From the NCBI GenBank assembly GCA_013397075.1, contig VWZS01010877.1:1476-65475 (forward strand): a stretch of DNA of 64,000 nt, written 5' to 3'. The notes beneath the pieces are model-generated. The model did not search any database and was not told where the DNA came from. It worked only from the letters and a program-made list of their open reading frames with translations. Shown here piece by piece: positions 20,721 to 30,381 of this stretch. A program made the translations under genes and the position numbers. This DNA is from Rhabdornis inornatus (lineage: Eukaryota; Chordata; Aves; Passeriformes; Rhabdornithidae). The stretch's first letter is position 1. Every line of letters starts with the position of its first letter.

Positions 20721-22180
20721 GGGCATTCAGCCAGCTCTGTGTTAGCCCATTTCTTTTTGGGCAGTGGATGTTCCCACGACTGCTCATGGCAGGAACGAGC
20801 CAGCAGCTAATACGGGTGGTGGTACATTCTTGCTGAGAAATAGCAATGGTGAAGAATTTTAAAATGAAGGGTGTTCCTGGAGCAGATCCATTTGTGAGCC
20901 AGCTCTGATATGCTGGGAATTTCCATGGCATTTCCTCACATAAGTGGGCAGGATGAGCTGTCATTGGTTCTCTGTGCACAAAGCGAGTGGGTTAAATGTC
21001 AAGCAATCCGCAAAGACGCTTCTCTCTGCTTTGCCACCCTGAAATCAGCCAAGCTGCCGTGGACATCTGTTCACTGGCTCTGTTTGTGGAGGAATGCAAT
21101 TGTGTCAGTATGCTAGTGTTTTGGAAATGTTGACTAGTAAATTCTTATCCATGTTAATAAATTTAATTTTTGTAAATGTGTATGTGTTTATGAGCTTGAA
21201 ACCATCAAACTAGACTTACATGGGAATAAATACTGAAAACCTTATAGAGGTCTGAGTGTCTGAATCTGTTGTGCCTTTTGTTAAGATGAAAGGAAAGCAT
21301 TTCAGGACATACATGATGCAACATTTTAAAAAGACATTATTTTGCTACTTAAAGGTGGCAATTATTATTATTTTTGTATTAATGAGCATTCCCATATTTT
21401 TTCCCTTTGGATGCAAAAAGCACTGGCATGATGGGATTTTTAAACGAAGCTGGGATTTTTAAATGAACAGTACAGATCAATTAAAGTAAGATGCTTGTAG
21501 TGATGGAAAATTACCATTTTCACTGATGTTGAGGTAAAGTAGATTGCAGAGCTATTTCACAAGAAATCTTTTGAGTACCATAACGATGTTTATCCTCCAC
21601 AATTCAGCATATATTTTTGGTAACTCATTATTTTGAAATAAGTACTTGAAGAGTCCCAAAATTTCAAAGATAAATCAAAAAACCAGAAGATAATAAGTTT
21701 TAAAAGCTGTTTTTTTTCTCTTATTCATAGTATGAAGAGAAATTGGTAATAATTGTGGGGTGGCAAAGGAACATTGTTTCTAGCTGAGTTTCCTGCGAAG
21801 TCATTGTGGGAATAATCAGTTTTTTGAGTGCTTGTATCTTCCCGTATTTGTTTTTTGATTTTACTCACTTTGAGACTGGGAATTCTTCCCTTTTTTAATC
21901 CAGGGCAATCTGTCACTCAGCTTTCTAAACCGAACTTCCAAAAAGGTTCTCTGGAAGTAAGCTGCAGTAGTGAGGTCAAAAGAATAGGTCAGGGAGAGGT
22001 AAACAGACAGAAGCTTTTTAACCAGGCACAGTTGACATGGATATATGTCATTGGGAACATATCCAAGCCCACCATATCAGAGATAGGTTCAGTTAGAACC
22101 GTTGATCAGTCCAGTCCATTCGGTATATAGTCTCTGAAAGTGTATAGTTATATATATTCACTGCCAGAATTATCTGCCTA
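20721..22180. other. Non-coding sequence, nothing recognised
   Basis: Mixed composition becoming AT-rich. No gene, RNA or repeat family recognised. Confidence 0.5.
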
Positions 22181-22260
22181 AATATATATATATACACACA
22201 CATATACATATGTATCTTTGCATATAAGGATATGAATATATGTGTATATGTGTGTGTGTA
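22181..22260. repeat. TA/CA/TG dinucleotide microsatellite, interrupted
   Basis: AATATATATATATACACACA is followed by CATATACATATG and ends TGTGTATATGTGTGTGTGTA. LTR-A copy 3 integrated at its right edge, and the duplicated hexamer TGTAGG takes its first four bases from the repeat. Confidence 0.9.
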
Positions 22261-22262
22261 GG
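22257..22262 (-). repeat. Target-site duplication of LTR-A copy 3, left (TGTAGG)
   Basis: TGTAGG directly outside the LTR end, repeated exactly at 22927-22932. Confidence 0.92.
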
Positions 22263-22460
22263 TGACACGGCCCGCCTGCTTGTCCACTCACACTGGACAC
22301 CTCGACTGGCTCCAGGCGAGCCTGTGACACGAGTGGCCCTTCCCTACAATCTCCACTGAGAATCATAGGTAAGGGTGTGTGGCCCTCGCCACAGGGACGG
22401 CAACCGGCCCGGAGGGGAGCAAAGAGTGAGACGGAGACCTTTGGTAGATCCAGAGGAAGG

Positions 22461-22466
22461 TTTATT
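22461..22466 (-). promoter_or_regulatory. LTR-A copy 3 poly(A) signal
   Basis: AATAAA on the - strand in the context CTCCAATAAACC, about 75 bp after the TATA-like box. Confidence 0.8.
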
Positions 22467-22540
22467 GGAGAGGGATAGGGTACAGGTCTGGGGTCAGGAA
22501 GGAGGAACCACCAAAGTCAGGGAAAAGGGGTGTGCATGAA

Positions 22541-22623
22541 CTTAAATAGGGGTCCCGCCCCATGGGCGGGTACAATCCATCAGCCAATGAAAACAACCAG
22601 GGGGGCATATAGAATTCACCAAT
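22541..22623 (-). promoter_or_regulatory. LTR-A copy 3 core promoter
   Basis: On the - strand two ATTGG boxes are followed by a GC-rich CCCGCCCATGGGGCGGGA and TATTTAAG, a compact U3 promoter. It faces left, in the same direction as copy 2. Confidence 0.65.
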
Positions 22624-22926
22624 CAGGGAGAACATGGGTGGGGAAACCAGGGCACAACTAATGAAGGGCTAGGGATAGGATGATTGACAGGGAACATTTG
22701 GGAAGAAGGGGAGGGGCCAGGCAGGATTGACATAGCTCAGGGAGGAGATTAGGGAGACGGACATGGAAGACTCTGGAAAGTGGGCTGGGTGCAGGGTTGA
22801 CTGACAAGGGCTAAGGCGGGAGGGGAACAAACCATTACAACCGAAAACAGGGGGAACAGCTTAGGGGCAAACCATTCAAAAACACAGAACAATAGAGTTT
22901 TAACAATAAAATAACGAACCACAACA

Positions 22927-22932
22927 TGTAGG
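22927..22932 (-). repeat. Target-site duplication of LTR-A copy 3, right (TGTAGG)
   Basis: Exact repeat of 22257-22262. Confidence 0.92.
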
Positions 22933-25900
22933 TATAAATTTGACTGTAGAGGAAACAGCAAGAATAGCTCATCTACTTAATTTAAACTGTAAAAGTCTGC
23001 TGCATCTGAGTGATTGAGAAGGCAAAAAGGGGGGAAGAATCTTTCATGACAGCTAGTGCTAGAGATTTTTTCCCGAAGTTCTAATTGCACACGTAATAAC
23101 CGAATAAGATTCGGCCTGAAAATATTTACTAGACACTTCAGAGATCCATTAGTTCAACTTTAAACAACGCGATAATACTCCCAGTTCTACTGCTTGCAAC
23201 CAAAAAATATTTGTTTTCTTTTTTAATTTGTGCTCAGGAGAAAGAGCTTCCCTTGTATTTTCATGATTTAGAGGCCTGTAACTTAAGCATATTTCAGTAA
23301 CTCAGTTTAAGTAACTATGAAAAATGCCCTGCCCTTAAAATTCTTTACACTAAATGTACAATTAAGGAATCTTTTCTTGACTTCAGAACCCGGCTGGGAG
23401 ATTATTTGCTTCCCCCAAAACCTCATATTCCAGCTACTGGTCTTCTCAATCAAGAAAAAGTATAATTGCTTTGGTGTCTTGGGTGTCTCTCCTGCATAGG
23501 GTAAAGCAAAGGAGCAAATTTACATTTACTGATTAAGGGTGGACTTACCAGCTTCTACCATAGCCTATATGTACTCCAAAGAAAACAGGTTTTACCTAAT
23601 TACTCAGATTCCTTTGCTCAGAATAGATATGGTTACCTCAAAATTACAGAGACATGCTAGATTGGTGGGAGAGCAAGGGACAATATCTTTTTTCAGGGTG
23701 TGTTAATGCATTTAACATTATATTTTTGAAACTGAAACAAAGCATTTTGATATCTCAGAAATGTGATAGAGATCCCCCATCAGAATTATTTTATTTTTTT
23801 ACTTAAAAAAATATTGCTCTGAATTAGAACAAAAATGTTTGATTTTGTTTTGCTTTACAAGATTTCCCATGAACTGACAGTTTACAGCAGAGCTCTATGA
23901 CACAGATCTAAAGGGTTGGTTCTCTTATGCTCAATGTAAATCTTGCAAATACTGTTTAAATCAAAATCTGGCTTTGTTTAACAACCTGTGTTTTGCTTTC
24001 TTCACGTAAACGTAGACGTAGAGTGAAACTGCTCTATGTATTTATGAAGCTGTGTGAGAAAGAATGTTGCTCTGCTTTGTATTTTACTGCATAGTAGGCA
24101 GAGTTTTATTTAGTATATCTCTGTTCCCATGAAATTCAAATGTTACTGTTAGAAAACTGTCCAAATACTCTTAATTGTAGGATCTATCAGCTGTCATGCA
24201 TCTTCTCTAAATTAGTTTCTTCTGAGAAATGCAAAGGCTGTCTTTTAACTGAGTTGTGTGTTAATTTTCATCGGTTTTTAAAAAGTCTTCTCCTAACTGG
24301 CTTTTTCCTGGCACAACATTTTACAATCTAGCTGGTTTTGAGCGCTTTGAAATAGAAGTCTACTGAAAAACACCTAAATCTTCTGGAAGATGCAGAAAAT
24401 ACCTGAAAAGGACTCTTTTTTTAGGTCTCAGAAGCTTATATGAGTTACCAAGAGGCTTTGTGTTTAGAGAGAGAGAAAGGTCTATGCCTAGGAGCTCACA
24501 TGGAGAAAATTGTGGTTTGTTTTGCAGTTATATCTGCTTCATTTGAAAATTGTGACAGGAGTCTGGTGTGATCATCAGCAGTAGTGATGATGGCCCTGCA
24601 GACCAGGAAAAGCTATTTTTAGTATAGTCTTAATGAAAGCAATCTGTAGGTTTCAGGGAATACTCTTTACATGAAACCCAGTGAAAGCAGTGATTTGATG
24701 CAGGTGGGCTTCACTCAGTTAGTAAGATACATTTGCTAGTTTTAGAAGAGTGTAGCCTTTTTTTTTTCTTCTCTATTAGGTGTTTGTAACAACTTTATAG
24801 TGACATGAAAGAAAAAATCTTTTTCATTACACTTGCAATAAGTTATCTGGAATTTTGGACTGCGAAAGTACCTAATGACTGTTTAAGTTAAGATTAACAT
24901 CTCAAGTGAACACTCCTCTCATGAAACAAACAAAAGTATGAGTGTAGAAATATATTAAACTTTACATTATTAGGCAATAGGGACTGTAGAGGAAGGCTGA
25001 ACTTGTACTTTCATAATAATTTGGTTGCATTGTATGTGATTTAAACAGCTCTGCCTTCTTCAGAATGTCTTTTTAAAAAAACCCCAAGTGGTCATACGGG
25101 TTTTAGTGAGGGATCAAACACCAAAGTGTATCTTTCAAGATGGAAATGGTAGATTGCGAAGTCTTTCTTCAAACACAATACTCAGTGGTGCCAGTCTGAG
25201 CTTGCTTTCTGCAAAGATGTGTCCCCACATGCTGAAACCTGATAGCTTGGCTTTGCTTAAAGTATGTGCTTTAAACTGAAGCAGTTGGGGGAAAAATCCA
25301 ATTCATGACTCGTGATGATCAACAGAAAGCCTTCTAATTGCCAGTTTCAGGAAGAACTCTGCTAGATGTTCTTTGCTTCTCTTTAAATGAGTGTTTTGTC
25401 CAGTTTGATGATATAATTTTTGTGAAAGGTCATTTTCATTCACCCCAAACACCCTAGATACGCACTACATGACTCATTGTCCATAAGCCTGCTGTTATTT
25501 AGAGTTTTTCTCATTCTGTGTAAAATTAGGCAGTGATATAAAGTTAATGTATGTTAAGTGCTTCAGGCATATTCCAATTCAGTATTAACAAGATTGGAAC
25601 ACTTCCAAAATATTTAGGGTGTATGACTTTCAGTTGTTTTCATTTTAAACTAATGACAAGAGTTTCTTAAAAAATGTAACATATTCTCAATTGAGGGACT
25701 AATCAAGAAACTTCATGATATATGTAGAGCAAGCATTAGAATAAAAATAAAAGTGGTTTATGTTCCAGTCCACAAACATGTGCTAGATGTGTGCATGTGT
25801 CTCTGCAAAGGTGCAGCAGGGACTTCATGTGCTTTGTCTATATCATGGGCTGATTTTGTGAGATGCTGAACATAGGAAAAACAGAAGGGTTTTAAGAAGT

Positions 25901-28499
25901 CCATCCATGGACATTAAAGACATTGATAGCAGACATAATAGAGATCAAGGGAATGTATTTGAGGTTGGAGATGGGACAGAGGAAGCATTGAAGGAAATGT
26001 TATTTATTTTGAGGAGGAAGGATTATGATTTAAGTTATGAAAGATCTTGCTCTAAAAAACTCACAGTGATTGTAATACTCATAAAAATCTGTCAGGAAGA
26101 CAAATAATAAGCATATTAGTGGCTCTGGTTTATTGTGCAGTCATGTGTAGTGTGAATGCATTATGTTTAACTGATGCTCAAAGGCTAAAGTTCTCTGTTG
26201 TGCACAGGGCTTGACCCCACACTCTATTTAAAATTCACTTTTGTTTCAAACTGAGATCCTAAGTGCTGCATGAGCATTTGTCAGACTGTATTTATTGAGG
26301 TGAAAAAAATCAATGAAAAAATCAGTGTGACCTTCCAAAGTGTCTAAATGCCTTTCACCCTCACTGCCAACAGGATAAGTCTCTTACCTTCTTTTAAAAA
26401 TCAATGATTTCACTAGCTGCAATGATGTCTTCTGAAGAGAGATGGGAAAAGTCAATGGGAAATGTACTGCTAAAAAGCCAGAGAACGAAATATAGATTGA
26501 CCTATAATGTACAGCCAAAACCCAAGCTATTTTAAAAATAATTTTTCTAGTTTATGAGAACCAGCTAACTGGTTACTTTATTTTTAGTCATAGCCACATG
26601 GCTAGTTCTATGCCAGAGTAACTAAGCAGAGTCAATGGACTACATCAGGGTTTGTGTTTAGTAAAAATTAATATATCATTACTATTGAGGAGTAGTCTGT
26701 GTAGTCTGTAAACACTTACAGGGTTTAAGTGTGAAGATTTACCAGCCCATGTCTGAGCTTTGGTGTTTAATAATAAAAATGTTTTGTAATAGTTTAAGCA
26801 AGACTCCAATTGTACAAAAAATAGCACCTAGAAGAGGCAGATATCTCTGTTAGCAATGGCTTGTATGCTACTGAGCCATCTCCACCGTTGGGGGGGGGTC
26901 AGGTCCATACCAATATTTGTTGTGATCCTGAATGCCGGTTGCTCAGAATGAAAAATACAATGATAATGGGTTGATTTTTGAAAACTTAGTCAATAACTCA
27001 ATTTATTTCAATGTACAAATATTAAAGTCTAGCAGACAATCTTAAAAATCTTAGTTTTTAATACTGCCATCCTACTTATGTTCCTAAGTTCCTAATCTAA
27101 AAGTTCAATATGTAGAAATACTAAAATCCTGATTGGAAAATGAGTTTTATATTGGTAACACACTGAATTTTTGGAACGAATAATGTCCCTGAACATGGTT
27201 AATTACTGCCAGTAACCAGTAGTTAGACTGTCATAGTAAAGGGAAAGAAAAGCCAATGGTAAAATTTGCAACTAGCAACCATTATTTATAATGTTACTAT
27301 AGCAAAATGATTATTTTTTGTTTAATTATGTATTAAAAATAATGTATTTATTAGTAATTTAATTCATAATACTACTGATAGATTCTTTTTTAAGTAATAG
27401 GACTCAATAAAGATAGGTGGGCAAGCACACCTTAAACTTCTTTCGTTCTTTTTGTTTCTCAATTAAAAGGATTTCTTCTTCAGGTAGGGGAAAAACACTA
27501 TGCTTTAGCCTGCTGAGAATACCAGTAAATATGATAAATACAATGGAGATTGATGGCATGAATTCTTATTTACTGCTCCATGGACTGATATAGCAACATT
27601 TTGCATTGATTATATCCTGCTTTTTGTGACTCATCTCTACTTGAATGGCTATGGGGAAATATAGAATTTATGAAGCTTTACCACTGAAAATCCCATTCAT
27701 AAAGATCTTAGGATTGAGCCTGTCTTTATAAACATCTGCTCTGTCCGCAGATAGCATTTAAATAGATGGAATATAATTTTCTATGGTTTCTATGGTTTCA
27801 CTTACTGGACAATAAGGTCAGCTTGTTTCTTTCTGCACGCCGTGTGCCTTCATTTCTCTATCAAAATATATAATTTCTGAAAAAGTTGTTGCTACTTAAC
27901 CACATTACTGCAGCCCTTGAGCAAAAGGAACTTGCACAAGACAAGCACTGTGGTAGAGATTATGGGGATCTGTAGCTTGCAAGTTAGGAGAAAAAAAAAT
28001 GTTTGTCCATATTAGTCTTTCAAATACTGATGAGTACTGTAAGAAAAACTGCCTCTGTGAGGATCATGCTTAGTGTTTAGAATATCCTTAAATATAATGA
28101 ATGATTCCCGTGCACACAAAAAGCTAAGTGGTGGAACTAGTGTGGGGATACTTTTTCATTAAAATGTGATTGAAGATCTCCCTTTATGGTTCATTCATAC
28201 TTAATGCTGCACATCACTTTTTTAGTGAGGTCATGCTTTTCTGTGTGCATGGCTCAGGACTAGTTCATGTTATTTATCAATGCCTTGGGTTGGAATGCTT
28301 TTAAATTGTTTCCAAAGGCAGAGAAAAATAAGTACTATGAGAGGAAAAAAGTATAAAAAAGGAGAAAGGAAAAGAAAACATATATGAAAGATTAATATAT
28401 TCAGTTTATGATTAAAGTTCAGAGATTTGAAACTTGTAAGAAGGCTGACCCTACTACTACTGTTTACTTCCAGTTTATGTATTTTTCATGGAAATAATG
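22933..28499. other. AT-rich non-coding sequence
   Basis: About 5.5 kb of apparently single-copy AT-rich DNA. Only small features stand out: a G-run at 26889-26896 and the direct duplication TTTCTATGGTTTCTATGG near 27778-27798. No gene, RNA gene or repeat family was recognised. Confidence 0.5.
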
Positions 28500-28861
28500 G
28501 GACAACAACTAAGATAAGGTGAGAGCAGGAGCAGTTTATTCCTGTAGCTACAGGAGACATCACAGAGCACCAGTGCAACAGTCTCTGCTAATATGAGCTC
28601 TGCCCAAATGGTGCAGTTTTACCCTTTATATAGCTTTAGGGTAAATACAGTTCTTCACCAAACCTATTGGAGAAACAGGAGGTGGTAAATAAGAGCAATT
28701 GAAATCCTTCAGATAAGGAAGCTCCAGACAGTACATCCTTTTTCAAATATTCCTTTTAAAAATAGTCCACTAGTTTGTTAATTAAATGGTGCCTGGCCAC
28801 TGGCAAGGCTAGTCAACTAATGACTGCAAAGACCTATGAGACAATAACTATTTTGCTTCCA
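28500..28861 (-). repeat. 3' LTR of the decayed ERV
   Basis: On the - strand it starts TGGAAGC just after the polypurine tract. It contains TATATAAA (28625-28632 on +) and a poly(A) signal AATAAA (TTTATT on + at 28535-28540). The outer boundary near 28500 is estimated by alignment to the right-hand copy. No convincing target duplication was found. Confidence 0.7.
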
Positions 28862-28863
28862 TA

Positions 28864-28879
28864 TTTCCCCCTTTGAGAG
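28864..28879 (-). other. Polypurine tract of the decayed ERV
   Basis: On the - strand CTCTCAAAGGGGGAAA lies two bases before the 3' LTR start TGGAAGC, the expected position for the plus-strand primer of retroviral DNA synthesis. It supports the leftward orientation. Confidence 0.65.
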
Positions 28880-29077
28880 TCACAATCTGACATTATTTTT
28901 CTCTTATACATCTAAAGTACAGTAGAAGGGCCGCAGATCCCTGCTCATGGCTCCTAGGATCAGTCAGTCCTTGAACTGGTGTGTCACATCATCCGTTCTT
29001 TTCTTTGTGTTTTACAATCCTGTATGGTCATTAGGCCAAGCACTTCTCTTCTCCTGCATCCCCCAAAACATTCAGTA

Positions 29078-29612
29078 CCATGCCTAACCAGCCTAATGGC
29101 CTTCACTGGTGGAGTGACCACATCTGTAAACAAAGGAAGGGCTATGGATATCATACAGCTTCTGTAAAGCCTTTGACACAGTCCTCCATGGTCTGGATTG
29201 GAGACAGATGGATTTGATGAGTGGTCTGGTAGATGGATAAGAAAGTAGTTGTAGAGTGCCATCCAGAGAGTAGTGATTAGTCTCAGAGTTCTGATGGACA
29301 TCAGTGACAAGTGGTGCCCTGAGGAGCCTGTATCAGGCAAGTGTTATTTAATATTTTCATTAATGGCACAGATGAAGGGATCAAGTGTATCCTCAGCAAA
29401 TTTGCAGATGATCCCAAGCTGAAGTGGTGCTGATGACACTCCTGAATGATGGAATGCCATCCAGAGAGACCTGGACAAGCTCAAGAGGTGGGTCCATGTG
29501 AATCTCACACAGTTTAACAGGCTGCACCTGAGTCAGGGCAACCCGCAGTATCAACACAGGCTAGGGGATGAAGAGATCAAGAGCAGCCCTGTGAGAAGGA
29601 GTGCTGGAGTCC
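29078..29612 (+). mobile_element. CR1 LINE fragment nested in the ERV
   Basis: Reads on the + strand with the same CR1 blocks as the copy at 3908-5172: CAGCCTAATGGCCTTC, GGAAGGGCTATGGATATCAT, TTTGACACAGTCCTCCATGG, CCTCAGCAAATTTGCAGATGA and CCATCCAGAGAGACCTGGAC. It is a partial mid-RT fragment with several indels, truncated at both ends. Its strand is opposite to the host ERV, so it is a separate, later insertion or a rearranged piece. Confidence 0.88.
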
Positions 29613-30023
29613 CTTTTGGGATATTGGAATTTCTCCTAGTTATCTGGCTCCTGTTTGCATACATTTCAATTAGGGGACCCGCTCTACCTGGGTTTCAGCT
29701 CTCCTCTCTGTTGCTGACATGTGTCTCCAATGCATCAGACACCAGGGATTTAAAGATAAAAGACAAGAACCTTGGGAATGTGCTCCCAGTCACAATGTCT
29801 AGCCTCAGCCCTCGGGGCCAGCCAGGCCAAGAGCACTGACACGCTAGGAGGCTCCCATTGGAAGCTGGCTGCTGAGTTCCAGTCTGACCTGCAGCTCCCC
29901 ATCTCAAAGGTTTCTGAGGTATTGTACCTCTCTCAGCGGTGGCAGAGGCTTTCAGCAGGGACCAGCCTCCAGCAAGCAGGATATAGGAGTCAAGCCATGG
30001 CACCATCTTCTACCTCAAAAGTA
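29613..30023 (-). other. Residual internal (leader) region of the decayed ERV
   Basis: On the - strand this lies between the 5' LTR and the nested CR1. A 103-codon frame (30006 to 29695) overlaps the primer-site-like motif and has no recognisable retroviral domain, so it most likely represents untranslated leader or decayed early gag sequence. Composition is moderately GC-rich compared with the flanks. Confidence 0.5.
29988..30005 (-). other. Primer-binding-site-like motif (tRNA-His type, decayed)
   Basis: On the - strand TGGTGCCATGGCTTGACT resembles the tRNA-His primer site. The first seven bases match, and several later differences look like CpG decay. It lies about 18 bp inside the inferred 5' LTR end, further than usual, so either the LTR end is slightly misplaced or the match is fortuitous. 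Confidence 0.4.
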
Positions 30024-30381
30024 TGACAATTTGATTTAGATGAGTTCAGAGCAGGGACAGTTTACTGCTCTAACAGAGACACCACATGCCATCAGCACAA
30101 CAATCTCTGCTGATGTGGGCTCTGCCCGAATGGGACAGTGATGGGGTTTATATACCTTTAGGGTGCACAGTCTGTTCTTTATCACAGTCTGTTAGCTAAG
30201 CAGGAGATAGTAAATAATGACAGCAACTGAAGCCCATCATAAAAAGAGGCTCCAAACACTGTGTTCTTTTATAGATAATCCGTTACTTTTTAATTAAATG
30301 GTGCTGGCTGGCATGACCTTTAGCTGCAAGTCTTAACTGTGAGTCTTGCAAAGACCTGTGAGGCATGAACTTTTGCTTCCA
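30024..30381 (-). repeat. 5' LTR of the decayed ERV
   Basis: On the - strand it starts TGGAAGCAAAAG and ends ATTGTCA, with TATATAAA (30147-30154 on +) and a variant poly(A) signal AGTAAA (30061-30066 on +). It is clearly related to 28500-28861 but with many substitutions and small indels, indicating an old insertion. Confidence 0.7.

Larger units (their letters stand above)
22263..22926 (-). mobile_element. Solo LTR of an endogenous retrovirus, LTR-A family, copy 3
   Basis: A 664-bp solo LTR on the - strand. In that orientation it begins TGTTGTGGTT and ends GGCCGTGTCA, with perfect 6-bp duplications. On the + strand it shows CCAAT at 22584 and 22619, the TATA-like CTTAAATA at 22541-22548 and TTTATT (poly(A)) at 22461-22466. 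A GC box (CCCGCCC) lies next to the TATA-like box. The U5 contains a run of CpG sites. It shares blocks with both other copies, and no internal retroviral DNA remains. Confidence 0.93.
28500..30381 (-). mobile_element. Decayed endogenous retrovirus with two LTRs and a nested CR1
   Basis: Two diverged copies of a roughly 360-bp sequence lie in the same orientation at both ends. Shared strings include GCACAACAATCTCTGCT against GCAACAGTCTCTGCTAAT, TTAATTAAATGGTGC, and TTTTGCTTCCATAT at the right end of each. On the - strand each has TATATAAA, followed by AATAAA (left copy) or the weaker AGTAAA (right copy). A polypurine tract adjoins the left copy and a primer-site-like sequence lies inside the right copy, so transcription ran leftward. 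The internal region is only about 1.16 kb, and almost half of it is a CR1 inserted in the opposite direction. No gag, pol or env frame is recognisable. This is clearly a different and older family than LTR-A. Confidence 0.75.

Noticed and set aside
29695..30006. 103-codon - strand frame inside the ERV
   Set aside because: Overlaps the primer-site-like motif and shows no retroviral domain, so it is more likely leader sequence than a gene.
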